From the NCBI RefSeq assembly GCF_900129835.1, contig NZ_FQXA01000003.1, forward strand, positions 1-64,000: 64,000 bases of DNA. Reading direction: 5' to 3'. The translations under genes were made by a program, and so were the position numbers. The notes beneath the pieces are model-generated. The model had not been told where the DNA came from. It searched no databases and worked only from the letters and a program-made list of their open reading frames with translations. Positions 20,062-29,544 of the stretch are shown here, piece by piece. How positions within the stretch are numbered: position 1 is the stretch's first letter; the number at the start of each line of letters is the position of its first letter. This stretch comes from Stutzerimonas xanthomarina DSM 18231. GTDB lineage: Bacteria > Pseudomonadota > Gammaproteobacteria > Pseudomonadales > Pseudomonadaceae.

Positions 20062-21887
20062 TTGAGTGCCTCCAACTCCTCGGTGAATACACTTGCGCCC
20101 TTCTCTGCCGGACTGAAGGCCGCTCGCAGGAAACCGAACAGCTCGCGTCCACAGCCAATCCCCAAATCGCTCGGGGCTGATATGGCCTCGCGGCTGTCGA
20201 ACTCGGCCTGATCGACCAATACACGCAGTGTGCCCACTTCACCATCGACGCGAATGACATCACCATCGCGCACCCGACACAGAGGACCGCCGTCGAGCGC
20301 TTCCGGGCTCACATGAATCGCGGCAGGGACTTTTCCTGACGCACCGGACATGCGTCCGTCGGTTACCAATGCAACCTTGTAGCCGCGATCCTGCAGGACG
20401 CCGAGGAATGGGGTCAGCTTGTGCAGTTCAGGCATGCCGTTTGCTTTCGGCCCCTGAAAACGCACCACCGCGACAAAGTCTTTTTCCAATTCGCCATTTT
20501 TGAACGCTTGAGCGAGCTCACTCTGGTCACTGAAGACTCGCGCAGGCGCTTCAACCACGCGGTGTTCCGGCGCGACGGCGGAGATCTTCGTAACACCGCG
20601 TCCGAGGTTCCCTTCCAGGACGCGCAGCCCGCCTTCAGGCGAAAACGCGCGCTCGACCGGGCATAGGATCGCCTCGTCCAGACTGTTTTCCGGTCCTTCG
20701 CGCCAGACGAGCTTGCCCTCTTCAAGGAAGGGTTCTTTGGTGTATTGGCGCAGGCCCTTGCCGATGACTGTATGAACGTCTTCATGCAGCAAGCCTGCCT
20801 CAAGCAGCGTACGCACCATGAACGGAACGCCGCCGCACGCGTGGAAATGGTTAACGTCCGCCTGACCGTTCGGGTAGACCTTGGCGAGCGTTGGCGTCAC
20901 TGCCGATATATCGGCCATATCCTGCCAGGTGAGCTGAATGCCTGCGGCCTGGGCGAACGCCGGGATATGCAGGGTATGGTTGGTCGAGCCGCCAGTCGCA
21001 TTGAGGGCTACGACCGAATTGATGATCGACTTTTCGTCGACGATCTTGCACAGCGGCAGGTAATTGCCCGACTGCGGCGTCAAGCGGGTCACCTGCCGCG
21101 CTGCTTCACGGGTGAGTTCGTCGCGCAGTGGAGTATAGGGATTGACGAACGACGATCCCGGCAAATGAAGGCCCATGATCTCCATCACCACCTGATTGGT
21201 ATTGGCGGTGCCGTAAAAGGTACAGGTGCCAGGACTGTGGTAGGACAGCATTTCCGATTCCAGCAGCTCCTCGCGGCTGGCCTTGCCCTCTGCGTAGCGT
21301 TGGCGCACCTCCGCTTTCTGCTTGTTGGGGATGCCCGAGGTCATCGGGCCGCCGGGCACGAACACCGACGGCAGGTGACCGAAGCGCAGCGCGCCAATCA
21401 TCAGGCCCGGGATGATCTTGTCGCAAATACCGAGATAAAGCGCCCCATCAAACATGTTGTGCGACAGCGCGACCGCCGTCGCCATCGCGATTACTTCGCG
21501 GCTGGCCAGGCTGAGCTCCATCCCGGCTTCGCCTTGGGTGACACCGTCACACATTGCCGGCACGCCACCGGCAAACTGGCCGATCGAGCCTACTTCGCGC
21601 AGCGCTTCCTTGATCACGTCTGGAAAGTAATGGTACGGCTGGTGTGCCGAAAGCATGTCGTTGTACGCCGAGACGATTGCCACGTTGGCCTCGTTCATCA
21701 ATCGCAAGCGCTGCTTGTCGTCCGGCGAATTGCAACCCGCAACGCCATGGGCGAAGTTTGCGCACTGCAGCTTGCCACGTTGCGGGCCGTCGCTCGCCGC
21801 CCCGGCCATCTGCGCAAGATAACGCTGGCGTGTCGGCCGGCTGCGTTCGATCAATCGCTCGGTAACTTCTTGAATTCGCGGGTGCAT
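20058..21887 (-). CDS. edd: 6-phosphogluconate dehydratase
   Basis: First committed Entner-Doudoroff enzyme, converting 6-phosphogluconate to KDPG. 609 aa, IlvD/Edd family, with iron-sulfur cluster cysteines visible in [17 protein letters not shown] and [15 protein letters not shown], and the [16 protein letters not shown] signature near the C-terminus. CAGGAG lies 9 bases before the ATG. It is divergent from gap, with a HexR site in between. Confidence 0.95.
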   Translation of the reverse strand: MHPRIQEVTERLIERSRPTRQRYLAQMAGAASDGPQRGKLQCANFAHGVAGCNSPDDKQRLRLMNEANVAIVSAYNDMLSAHQPYHYFPDVIKEALREVGSIGQFAGGVPAMCDGVTQGEAGMELSLASREVIAMATAVALSHNMFDGALYLGICDKIIPGLMIGALRFGHLPSVFVPGGPMTSGIPNKQKAEVRQRYAEGKASREELLESEMLSYHSPGTCTFYGTANTNQVVMEIMGLHLPGSSFVNPYTPLRDELTREAARQVTRLTPQSGNYLPLCKIVDEKSIINSVVALNATGGSTNHTLHIPAFAQAAGIQLTWQDMADISAVTPTLAKVYPNGQADVNHFHACGGVPFMVRTLLEAGLLHEDVHTVIGKGLRQYTKEPFLEEGKLVWREGPENSLDEAILCPVERAFSPEGGLRVLEGNLGRGVTKISAVAPEHRVVEAPARVFSDQSELAQAFKNGELEKDFVAVVRFQGPKANGMPELHKLTPFLGVLQDRGYKVALVTDGRMSGASGKVPAAIHVSPEALDGGPLCRVRDGDVIRVDGEVGTLRVLVDQAEFDSREAISAPSDLGIGCGRELFGFLRAAFSPAEKGASVFTEELEALK

Positions 21888-21909
21888 GCCATCACTCCTG
21901 CTCGAAAAT

Positions 21910-21924
21910 CTGTAGGTTTTACCA
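21910..21924. promoter_or_regulatory. Degenerate HexR-like half-matched site near edd
   Basis: CTGT-N7-ACCA has the 4-7-4 geometry of a HexR operator but only partial arm matches (consensus TTGT/ACAA). It lies 23 bases before the edd ATG. Weak evidence taken alone. Confidence 0.25.
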
Positions 21925-21973
21925 ACAAAACAACATGGATTTGGGCTTGATTTCTATTTTGACAGGAATAATC

Positions 21974-21988
21974 TTGTAATTCCTACAA
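21974..21988. promoter_or_regulatory. HexR operator between edd and gap
   Basis: TTGTAATTCCTACAA matches TTGT-N7-ACAA exactly, with the same 15-bp geometry as the zwf/hexR site. It sits 25 bases before the gap start codon and 86 bases before the edd start, so it could serve either or both genes. Confidence 0.8.
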
Positions 21989-22012
21989 CAAATTCTGCCC
22001 AGGAACCTCGTT

Positions 22013-23014
22013 ATGACTATTCGCATCGCCATCAACGGCTTCGGCCGTATCGGACGCAACGTCCTTCGTGCCCTGTACAGCCAGAGCTATCGCGAGCACT
22101 TGCAGGTCGTGGCGATCAACGACCTCGGCAGCCCGGCGATGAACGCCCACCTGTTGCAGTACGACAGCGTCCATGGCCATTTCGACGCAAAGGTTGAAGT
22201 AGCGGACAACCAGCTGCGGGTCAACGGTGACCCGATTGCCGTGACGGCGATCCGCAATCCTGCCGAGCTGCCGTGGCGCCAGCACAACGTCGATGTGGTG
22301 TTTGAGTGTACCGGGCTGTTCACCTCCCGCGAAAAAGCCAGCGCGCATCTACAGGCCGGTGCCGGCAAAGTGATCATTTCTGCCCCGGCATCCAACGTTG
22401 ACGCCACCATCGTTTACGGCGTTAACCATGACACATTGCGTCAGTCGCACCAGATCATCTCCAACGCCTCCTGTACTACCAACTGCCTGGCGCCGGTTGC
22501 CCAGGCGCTGTCGCGCGAATACGGCATCGAACACGGCCTGATGACCACCATCCATGCCTATACCAATGACCAAAACCTGTCGGACGTCTATCACAGCGAC
22601 CCGTTCCGAGCGCGCTCAGCAACCCAGTCGATGATCCCGACCAAGACTGGCGCCGCGGAAGCGGTGGGTCTGGTTCTGCCAGAGCTAGCTGGCAAGCTGA
22701 CCGGCATGGCCGTGCGCGTTCCGGTGATCAACGTCTCGCTGGTCGACCTGACGCTTGAGCTGGGCCGCGAGACCACCGCTGAGGAAGTCAACGCACTGAT
22801 GCTCGACGCCAGTCAGCGTTCGCCGATCCTGGCGTGCAACTCTTTGCCGCTGGTTTCCTGCGACTTCAACCACAACCCGATGTCCTCGATCCTCGACACC
22901 AACCACACCAAGGTTAGCGGACGCCTGTTGAAAGTGATGGCCTGGTATGACAACGAGTGGGGTTTTTCCAACCGGATGCTCGACACATGCCGCGCGCTGC
23001 ACGAAGCGTCGTAA
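22013..23014 (+). CDS. gapA: Glyceraldehyde-3-phosphate dehydrogenase
   Basis: 333 aa. The NAD-binding [14 protein letters not shown] is at the N-terminus, and the catalytic Cys154 lies in [11 protein letters not shown]. This is the HexR-regulated, glycolytic gap (gap-1 of P. putida) that oxidises the glyceraldehyde 3-phosphate made by Eda. The ATG follows AGGAACCTCGTT. The mgsA gene starts 35 bases after its stop, so co-transcription is likely. Confidence 0.95.
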   Translation: MTIRIAINGFGRIGRNVLRALYSQSYREHLQVVAINDLGSPAMNAHLLQYDSVHGHFDAKVEVADNQLRVNGDPIAVTAIRNPAELPWRQHNVDVVFECTGLFTSREKASAHLQAGAGKVIISAPASNVDATIVYGVNHDTLRQSHQIISNASCTTNCLAPVAQALSREYGIEHGLMTTIHAYTNDQNLSDVYHSDPFRARSATQSMIPTKTGAAEAVGLVLPELAGKLTGMAVRVPVINVSLVDLTLELGRETTAEEVNALMLDASQRSPILACNSLPLVSCDFNHNPMSSILDTNHTKVSGRLLKVMAWYDNEWGFSNRMLDTCRALHEAS

Positions 23015-23049
23015 GATTTGCAGCCCACCCCCTGTTTTCAAGGAAGAGC

Positions 23050-23526
23050 ATGAACCGCATCGATTTTGTGAGCGCGACACTCCCGGCCCGCAAACGTATC
23101 GCACTGGTCGCGCACGATCACTGCAAGGAGCGTCTGCTGGCCTGGGCTGAGCGGCAGAAATCAAAACTGGAGCCACATGAGTTGCTGGCCACCGGGACCA
23201 CGGGATTGCTACTCGAACGGCGCTTGAAGTTGCCGGTCGAGTGCATGATCAGCGGCCCGCTGGGCGGTGACCAGCAGATTGGCGCACGTATTGCCGAGCG
23301 CCGGATCGACATGCTGGTGTTCTTCTGGGACCCCTTCGAGCCACAACCGCATGACCCGGATGTGAAGGCCCTTCTACGGGTCGCAGCAGTGTGGAACATT
23401 CCACTGGCAGCCAACGAAAGCAGCGCTGACTACCTGCTATCCAGTCCTCTGCTGGACCAGGCGCATACGCTGAGCATTCCGAACTACGCCAGTTACCTGG
23501 CAGACCGTCAAACAGCGGATCACTAG
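23050..23526 (+). CDS. mgsA: Methylglyoxal synthase
   Basis: Converts dihydroxyacetone phosphate to methylglyoxal and phosphate, relieving sugar-phosphate stress. 158 aa, full family length, with the catalytic Asp74 in SGPLGGDQQIG and the histidine His101 in FFWDPFEPQPHDPDVKALLR. The ATG at 23050 is set by AGGAAGAG directly upstream. It overlaps the scpB stop by 4 bases on the opposite strand. Confidence 0.92.
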   Translation: MNRIDFVSATLPARKRIALVAHDHCKERLLAWAERQKSKLEPHELLATGTTGLLLERRLKLPVECMISGPLGGDQQIGARIAERRIDMLVFFWDPFEPQPHDPDVKALLRVAAVWNIPLAANESSADYLLSSPLLDQAHTLSIPNYASYLADRQTADH

Positions 23527-24290
23527 TAGCGGCGGTCTTCGTCCGAAACGGGTTGATCTTCCTCACGCTCAGTTTCGTCACGCAGGTCGTCAAAATCGGT
23601 CTTCAATCCGGTTTCCATGCTATCCAGCTCGGCCAGCAGGCTGCGGAAACTGGTTTGTTCACGCGGCGTCTCCGGCTCCCCTTCGAGATCGGCGCGCGCC
23701 TGCAGCGCCGCTGGCACCGGAGCCTCTTCGACATCGACCTGCTGGGGTTCGGGCTCCATTTCACGCAAGACTGCCAGAGGGGGCAGCTCGTCGAGGTTCT
23801 TCAGATTGAAATGATCGAGGAATTGCTTGGTAGTGGCGAACATGGCCGGTCGCCCTGGCACATCGCGATGACCGACCACCCGCACCCACTCCCGCTCCAG
23901 GAGCGTCTTCACGATCTGACTGTTGACCGCCACCCCGCGAATATCCTCGATCTCGCCCCGGGTGATTGGCTGGCGGTAGGCGATCAATACCAGCGTCTCC
24001 AGAAATGCTCGGGAATAACGCTGCGGTCGCTCTTCCCACAGCCGGCCCACCCAGGGCGAAAAACGCTCGCGCACCTGCAGGCGATAACCACTGGCGACTT
24101 CTTTCAGTTCGAACGCTCGCCCCTTGCATGACTTGTCCAGCACCTCGAGTGCCTTGCGCAGCAAGCTGGGGGACGGCCGCTCAAGTTCATCGAACAGCTC
24201 GGCCATTCGCTCAATCGACATCGGCTTGCCGGAGGCCAACAAGAAGGCTTCAAGCAGCGAGGCAAGATCCTTGGGATCGGACAGATTCAC
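23523..24290 (-). CDS. scpB: Segregation and condensation protein B
   Basis: 255-aa kleisin-associated winged-helix protein of the SMC-ScpAB condensin. Two winged helices span about residues 5-170 (ETLVLIAYRQPITRGEIEDIRGV is diagnostic), followed by an acidic, probably disordered C-terminal tail (about 180-255). It overlaps the end of scpA by 4 bases. No smc is in the window. Confidence 0.93.
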   Translation of the reverse strand: MNLSDPKDLASLLEAFLLASGKPMSIERMAELFDELERPSPSLLRKALEVLDKSCKGRAFELKEVASGYRLQVRERFSPWVGRLWEERPQRYSRAFLETLVLIAYRQPITRGEIEDIRGVAVNSQIVKTLLEREWVRVVGHRDVPGRPAMFATTKQFLDHFNLKNLDELPPLAVLREMEPEPQQVDVEEAPVPAALQARADLEGEPETPREQTSFRSLLAELDSMETGLKTDFDDLRDETEREEDQPVSDEDRRY

Positions 24291-25147
24291 AGGCTCGGCT
24301 CCCGTAGCTCTTCCAGCTGCAACGCGGACTCATCGCTGCGGGCCCTGACATGAATCGGTGCGAACGGCTCGTTCTGCACCAGCTCGACCAGCGATTCCTT
24401 GATCAGCTCAAGCACCGCCATGAAGGTCACCACCACACCGAGTCGTCCCTCCTCGGCGGTAAACAGCGCAACAAACGGTACAAAGCCTCCGCCCTTGAGC
24501 CGCTCGAGCACATCGCTCATGCGCTCGCGGGTCGACAGCGTCTCACGCGTGACCTGATGGCTTTCGAACATGTCGGCACGACGCAACACCTCCGCCATGG
24601 AAATCAACAATTCCTCCAGGCTGACCTGAGGCAGCAGCTTGCGCGCGCGAGCTTCAGGTGCGTCGAGTTTCGGCACGTGAAGATCACGACCCACCCGCGG
24701 CAGCTGGTCGATATCTTCCGACGCCGCCTTGAACCGCTCGTACTCCTGAAGCCTACGGATCAACTCGGCACGCGGATCGAGTTCGTCCTCCTCCACCTCG
24801 GCCGAGCGAGGTAGCAGCATGCGCGACTTGATCTCAGCCAGCATGGCCGCCATCACCAGATATTCGGCCGCCAGCTCCAGGCGCACGGCCTTCATCAACT
24901 CGACATAGCCCATGTACTGACGAGTGATTTCCGCGACGGGGATATCGAGAATATCGATGTTCTGCTTGCGGATCAGGTAGAGCAGCAAATCCAGCGGCCC
25001 CTCGAATGCCTCGAGGAACACCTCCAGCGCATCCGGGGGAATATAGAGATCCTGCGGCAGGTTATTGAAAGCCTCGCCGTAGACCAGCGCCAGCCGCAGC
25101 TGCTCGCCGGGCGCCTTGATGATCGCCTCGGCCTGGGTGTCCTGCAT
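24287..25147 (-). CDS. scpA: Segregation and condensation protein A (kleisin)
   Basis: 286 aa. The N-terminal FEGPLDLLLYLIRKQNIDILDIPVAEIT is the ScpA hallmark, and the C-terminal winged helix binds the SMC head. The ATG at 25147 has GGAGAGAG directly upstream; an ORF extension to 25192 is not needed. It forms the scpA-scpB operon downstream of trpS. Confidence 0.93.
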   Translation of the reverse strand: MQDTQAEAIIKAPGEQLRLALVYGEAFNNLPQDLYIPPDALEVFLEAFEGPLDLLLYLIRKQNIDILDIPVAEITRQYMGYVELMKAVRLELAAEYLVMAAMLAEIKSRMLLPRSAEVEEDELDPRAELIRRLQEYERFKAASEDIDQLPRVGRDLHVPKLDAPEARARKLLPQVSLEELLISMAEVLRRADMFESHQVTRETLSTRERMSDVLERLKGGGFVPFVALFTAEEGRLGVVVTFMAVLELIKESLVELVQNEPFAPIHVRARSDESALQLEELREPSL

Positions 25148-25213
25148 GCTCTCTCCGAAACGAACAAATAGTGGAAGCGGCGACTGCCTCAACAGGCTGT
25201 ACGCACGATGGCT

Positions 25214-26419
25214 CTAGCGGTAATTCAGACCCATGGCCTGCCGCACGACGACCAGCGTTTCGCGTGCTTCGTCGCGGGCCTGTTCAGCGCCCTCGGCCAA
25301 TATGCTGCGCACCAGATCCGGGTTCGACTCGTAGTCTTGGGCCCGCTCCTGCAGCGGGGTCAGCTCAAGCTTGATTGCATCGATGAGGGGTGCTTTGCAC
25401 TCCAGGCAGCCAATACCGGCGGTGCGGCAGCCCTGTTCAGCCCACTGACAGATGTCTTCTGCCGAATGCGCCTGGTGCATTTGCCATACCGGGCAGCGCG
25501 TCGGCTCACCCGGATCGTGGCGATGAACGCGTGCCGGATCGGTTGGCATGCGCTTGATTTTTTCATCAACCTCGTCCGGCGTGTCGCGCAGAAAGATGGA
25601 GTTACTAGACGACTTGGCCATTTTGCCGCCATCCAGACCCGACACCCTGGGTGAATCGCTGAGCAGTGCCTGCGGCTCTGGCAGCAACAACCTGCCACTC
25701 CCCTCCAGATAACCAAACAGGCGCTCCTGGTCGCCAATGGTAATGGTCTGCTGATCCTTGAGCAGCGCGCGGGCGGTGTTCAGCGCTTCGAGATCACCTT
25801 GTTCCTGGTAGCTCTTGCGCAGACTGGCGTAGAGCTTGGAGCTTTTCTTGCCAAGCTTGCGTATCGCCGCTTCGGCCTTGACCTCGAAATCCCCTTCGCT
25901 GCCATACAGGTGGTTGAAACGCCTGGCGACATCGCGGGCGAACTCGATATGCGGCAACTGATCGGCGCCAACGGGCACGACACCGGCGCGATAGGCGAGG
26001 ATGTCCGCGGCCTGCAACAACGGATAACCGAGAAAGCCGTAAGTGCCGAGATCCTTGTGCTGCGAATCGAGCTGCAGCTCCTTGTAGGACGGTACGCGCT
26101 CCAGCCACGCCAAGGGACAGATCATCGAAAGCAGAAGGTGCAGCTCGGCGTGTTCGGGTACCTGGGACTGGACGAACAAGGTGGCAGAGCTCGGGCTTAC
26201 GCCGGCTGCCAGCCAATCGATTGCCATTTCCTGGACGTTGCGCGCGATACCGGCGCCTGCAGCGTAGTCAGTGGTCAATGCATGCCAGTCAACGATGCTG
26301 AAAAAACACTGGTATTCATGCTGCATCCTGACCCAGCTCTTCAACACGCCGTGATAGTGACCAAGGTGGAGGCGGCCGCTAGGCCGCATTCCGGAGACTA
26401 CGCGTCGCTGCGAATCCAT
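25214..26419 (-). CDS. trpS: Tryptophanyl-tRNA synthetase
   Basis: Class I aminoacyl-tRNA synthetase charging tRNA-Trp, 401 aa, longer than the 330-or-so residues common in enterics. The HIGH-type motif HLGHY is in RPSGRLHLGHYHGVL at the N-terminus, and the KMSKS-type motif is GGKMAKSSSNS. The ATG at 26419 gives MDSQRRVVSGMRPSG, as expected for the family; the 47-residue upstream extension overlaps the yciO gene and is rejected. Confidence 0.92.
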   Translation of the reverse strand: MDSQRRVVSGMRPSGRLHLGHYHGVLKSWVRMQHEYQCFFSIVDWHALTTDYAAGAGIARNVQEMAIDWLAAGVSPSSATLFVQSQVPEHAELHLLLSMICPLAWLERVPSYKELQLDSQHKDLGTYGFLGYPLLQAADILAYRAGVVPVGADQLPHIEFARDVARRFNHLYGSEGDFEVKAEAAIRKLGKKSSKLYASLRKSYQEQGDLEALNTARALLKDQQTITIGDQERLFGYLEGSGRLLLPEPQALLSDSPRVSGLDGGKMAKSSSNSIFLRDTPDEVDEKIKRMPTDPARVHRHDPGEPTRCPVWQMHQAHSAEDICQWAEQGCRTAGIGCLECKAPLIDAIKLELTPLQERAQDYESNPDLVRSILAEGAEQARDEARETLVVVRQAMGLNYR

Positions 26420-26465
26420 GGCGCTCAAAAGGGTTTCCTTCGTGGGTTTGAAAAAGGTGAACGGT

Positions 26466-27089
26466 TCAGCCGGCGAACGGTGCAGGATCGCCGCAGCCAA
26501 CCCGCACCACTTCCGGGTCGCCATCCACCAGGCTGATGACGGTTGACGCTTCGACGCCACCGTAACCGCCGTCGATGATCAGGTCTACCTGATGCTCCAG
26601 TGCATCGCGCATTTCGTAAGGGTCGCTCATCGGCTCGGTTTGACCGGGCAGGATCAGGCTGACGCTCATCAATGGCTCCCCCAGTTCGGCGAGCAACGCC
26701 TGGGCGATCGGCTGTGCAGGTACGCGCAGGCCAATGGTACGGCGCTTTGGATGCAGCAGCATTCGCGGCACCTCCCGCGTGGCACTGAGAATGATGGTGT
26801 ATGGCCCCGGAAGATGTGTCTTGAGCAAGCGGAAAGCGGCGGTATCCACCTTGGCGAACAGTCCCAGTTGGGATAGGTCGCGGCAGACCAGGGTGAAGTT
26901 ATGCTTATCGTCCAACTGACGCAGCCGCCGAATCCGCTCAATGCCGGTTTTGTTTCCCATCGAGCAACCCACAGCATAAGAAGAGTCCGTGGGGTAAACC
27001 ACCACTCCGCCGCTGCGAATGATCTCTACGGCCTGCTTGATCAGCCTGGCCTGTGGGTTGTCCGGGTGTATCTGAAAAAACTGGCTCAT
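26466..27089 (-). CDS. yciO: YciO (YrdC/Sua5-like) family protein
   Basis: 207 aa, with the YrdC-fold core GGVVVYPTDSSYAVGCS and IERIRRLR and HNFTLVCRD. It is related to the threonylcarbamoyl-AMP synthases of tRNA t6A synthesis, but the YciO branch has an unsettled role, so I do not call it TsaC. The ATG at 27089 has GGGAGTTCCC directly upstream. It follows the PHP phosphatase by 13 bases. Confidence 0.88.
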   Translation of the reverse strand: MSQFFQIHPDNPQARLIKQAVEIIRSGGVVVYPTDSSYAVGCSMGNKTGIERIRRLRQLDDKHNFTLVCRDLSQLGLFAKVDTAAFRLLKTHLPGPYTIILSATREVPRMLLHPKRRTIGLRVPAQPIAQALLAELGEPLMSVSLILPGQTEPMSDPYEMRDALEHQVDLIIDGGYGGVEASTVISLVDGDPEVVRVGCGDPAPFAG

Positions 27090-27102
27090 GGGAACTCCCT
27101 GT

Positions 27103-27969
27103 TCAGCGGGCCACAGACTCGCCGGGTTCATGATCGAAAGACCTCCACAGTGGTCGCAAGTCGTCAGGCAGAGTTCGATACATCCCCAACTCCGACCAGT
27201 CGCCCGGCGCATGGAAATCACTGCCGATGCTGGCCATCAGACCAAACTCCCGCGCCAGAATCGATAAGCCGCCGACCTGCTCCAACGGCTGCATGCCGTT
27301 AACCACTTCCAGCGCATGGCCGCCCGCCTGGGCGAATTCGCTCACCAGCCGACGTCGTTTGCTACGGGTGAAATCGTACTGCCATGGGTGCGCAAGACTG
27401 ATCCAGGCGCCGGCATCACGCAAGGTACTCACGGTCTGCTCAAGCGTCGGCCAATGCTGCTTGACGTCGCCCAGCTTCCCCGAACCAAGCCACTTGCGAA
27501 ACGCTTCGGCGCGGTCGCGTACGTGGCCGGCACGCACAAGGTAATCAGCAAAATGCGGGCGCGCGGGCGCGTTGCCACTGTCACCCAACTCTTGCTGAAC
27601 CGCCCGTGCGCCCGCCAGCGCACCCGGCATCCCTTTCGCCTCCAGGCGCTGAGCAATCGTCTCGGCGCGCTGCCACCGGCCCGCGTGCAAATCGGCGATG
27701 GCCTGCTGCAGCGCAACCGCATCGCGGCGAAACGCATAACCAAGCACATGGATGGTGGCGCCGTTCCAGACACAGGACAGCTCGATGCCATTGACTAGCC
27801 GGACACCGAGGGAATCAGCAGCGGCGCGCGCCTCATCGAGCCCTTCGAGGGTGTCGTGATCGGTCAGGGCAAGCAGCTCGATCCCGCGCGCATGGGCTCG
27901 CTGCACCAGCACGCCAGGCGCGAGCACTCCGTCTGAGGCGGTGCTATGGCAATGCAGATCAACAATCAT
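27103..27969 (-). CDS. PHP-domain phosphoesterase (YciV/RNase AM type)
   Basis: 288 aa. The metal-binding N-terminus DLHCHSTASDG (His6, His8) and LTDHDTLEG are the PHP signature; further ligands follow in NGIELS and GSDFHAPG. E. coli YciV homologues hydrolyse 3',5'-nucleoside bisphosphates and trim rRNA 5' ends; which applies here cannot be read from the sequence. Divergent from yciB. Confidence 0.85.
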   Translation of the reverse strand: MIVDLHCHSTASDGVLAPGVLVQRAHARGIELLALTDHDTLEGLDEARAAADSLGVRLVNGIELSCVWNGATIHVLGYAFRRDAVALQQAIADLHAGRWQRAETIAQRLEAKGMPGALAGARAVQQELGDSGNAPARPHFADYLVRAGHVRDRAEAFRKWLGSGKLGDVKQHWPTLEQTVSTLRDAGAWISLAHPWQYDFTRSKRRRLVSEFAQAGGHALEVVNGMQPLEQVGGLSILAREFGLMASIGSDFHAPGDWSELGMYRTLPDDLRPLWRSFDHEPGESVAR

Positions 27970-28141
27970 TCGGGACAAATTCTCCAAAGGGGAGTACAGC
28001 GTGTGACCGTCAGCGCCAGCGCTCGTGCCGTCGTTGAGTTTGCCAAGCTTGCGCAATGTCCTGGAAACGGCAGGCGGACAACGTTCCGCCAAAAGCGCGG
28101 TTTGTTATTATGCCGGGCACATCTGCCCTCTGGCGCGCCTC

Positions 28142-28723
28142 GTGAAACAAATCATCGACTTCGTTCCTCTGCTGCTGTTCTTCATCGCCTACAAAGTCGA
28201 GCCTGCCACGGTAGAATTCGGAGGCTTCAGCCTAGGCGTTGGGGGCATATTCAGCGCAACAGCAGTGCTAATTATCAGCTCTGTCATTATCTACGGCGTT
28301 TTGTTCGTCCATCAGCGCCGGCTCGAAAAGAACCAGTCGCTGACATTGGCAGCTTGCCTGTTGTTCGGCGGGTTGACCTTGGCGTTGCACAGCGAAGCGA
28401 TTCTCAAGTGGAAAGCACCCGTACTCAATTGGCTGTTCGCCCTGGCATTTACCGCTAGCCACTTCATCGGCGACAAGCCACTGATCCAGCGGATGATGGG
28501 CCATGCCGTCCGCTTGCCGGCAGCGCAGTGGTCGCAGCTCAATGTCGCCTGGATCCTGTTCTTTCTCGTCTGCGGCTTTGCGAATCTCTTCGTTGCCTTC
28601 GTCTATCCCTCGATCTGGGTAGACTTCAAGGTCTTCGGCAGTCTCGCTCTGACGCTACTGTTCATGGCTGGCCAGGCGCTTTATCTGGTGCGCCACATGC
28701 AACCCGAACCTGAAGAATCCTAG
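28142..28723 (+). CDS. yciB: Inner-membrane septation protein A (YciB)
   Basis: 193-aa polytopic membrane protein with about five TM segments. [18 protein letters not shown] at the start and [21 protein letters not shown] are highly conserved in YciB/IspZ. Translation starts at GTG 28142. YciB links cell envelope synthesis with the elongation/division machinery in E. coli. Confidence 0.92.
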   Translation: MKQIIDFVPLLLFFIAYKVEPATVEFGGFSLGVGGIFSATAVLIISSVIIYGVLFVHQRRLEKNQSLTLAACLLFGGLTLALHSEAILKWKAPVLNWLFALAFTASHFIGDKPLIQRMMGHAVRLPAAQWSQLNVAWILFFLVCGFANLFVAFVYPSIWVDFKVFGSLALTLLFMAGQALYLVRHMQPEPEES

Positions 28724-28732
28724 GAGATCATC

Positions 28733-29032
28733 ATGCTCTACGCCATTATCGCTACTGATGTACCCAACTCGCTGCGAGACCGTTTGGCCTCGCGCCCTGC
28801 GCACCTGGCACGTCTCGACCAGCTCAAAAGCGAAGGCCGACTCGTTCTGGCTGGCCCACATCCGGCAGTGGACAGCAACGACCCGGGCGCGGCCGGCTTT
28901 ACCGGCAGCCTGGTTGTCGCCGAATTCGACTCGCTGCAGACTGCAGAACAGTGGGCTGCGGCCGATCCATACAAAGCCGCGGGCGTCTATGGCGATGTCA
29001 TCGTCAAACCGTTCAAACAGGTCTACCCCTGA
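28733..29032 (+). CDS. yciI: YciI-like protein
   Basis: 99 aa, ferredoxin-like YCII fold with the conserved His and Asp pair (about His25 and the region around [10 protein letters not shown]). The cellular role is unknown. TAGGAG lies 7 bases before the ATG, 9 bases after yciB, so it is co-transcribed; the pairing is conserved in gammaproteobacteria. Confidence 0.9.
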   Translation: MLYAIIATDVPNSLRDRLASRPAHLARLDQLKSEGRLVLAGPHPAVDSNDPGAAGFTGSLVVAEFDSLQTAEQWAAADPYKAAGVYGDVIVKPFKQVYP

Positions 29033-29131
29033 TTTGATCGGCTGAAATTCGCCATACAGCTGCTGGTGCTGGGCCGTCGCTCTGCCACGGCCAAGCACAA
29101 AGTTAAAAACGTTGAGGAAAAAGGAGTTCCG

Positions 29132-29527
29132 ATGCGCCAAAGTTCGCTGTCCCTGCTGCTTGTTCTAGGTCTCGCCACCCCCTCGCTGCAGGCTGAAGAA
29201 GCTCCCATTGAGCCGCCCGCTGAGCGGCAGGTCGAACTGGAGCACCGCCTCAGTGAAAATCAACAGCAACGCGAGGCGATCAGGGAAAACCTCGACGCCG
29301 CGGCCAGTGCAGCAGGCCAGGCCCAGCTGTTAAGACTGCGCCAGGAAAACCAACGACTGCGCCTACAGCTTGAACAAGAGCAAGAGCAAGCGCAAACGCA
29401 GGTGCAGCTACCACTGCTCAACGACCAGCAACAATGGTTCGCGGTCGGCGGTGGAGTTGGCGTGCTGGGCTTTCTGCTTGGCGTCCTGACTACCCGCGGC
29501 CGCCGTCGTCGGCAATGGCTGAACTGA
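29132..29527 (+). CDS. Exported coiled-coil protein with a C-terminal membrane anchor
   Basis: 131 aa. Signal peptide (about residues 1-20), a Glu/Gln/Arg-rich coiled coil (about 25-95), then a Gly-rich hydrophobic segment (about 102-122) and a basic tail RGRRRR. The AAGGAG ribosome site fixes the ATG at 29132. Homologues next to yciI in Pseudomonas are often mislabelled as translation initiation factor; nothing here supports that. It probably scaffolds something at the envelope. Function unknown. Confidence 0.75.
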   Translation: MRQSSLSLLLVLGLATPSLQAEEAPIEPPAERQVELEHRLSENQQQREAIRENLDAAASAAGQAQLLRLRQENQRLRLQLEQEQEQAQTQVQLPLLNDQQQWFAVGGGVGVLGFLLGVLTTRGRRRRQWLN

Positions 29528-29544
29528 ATCGACACGAGCGAACC

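Noticed and set aside
20745-21950. 401-codon ORF on the plus strand opposite edd
   Set aside because: It lies wholly antisense to a conserved enzyme, its product is compositionally odd and has no family features. Long antisense frames are common in GC-rich DNA.
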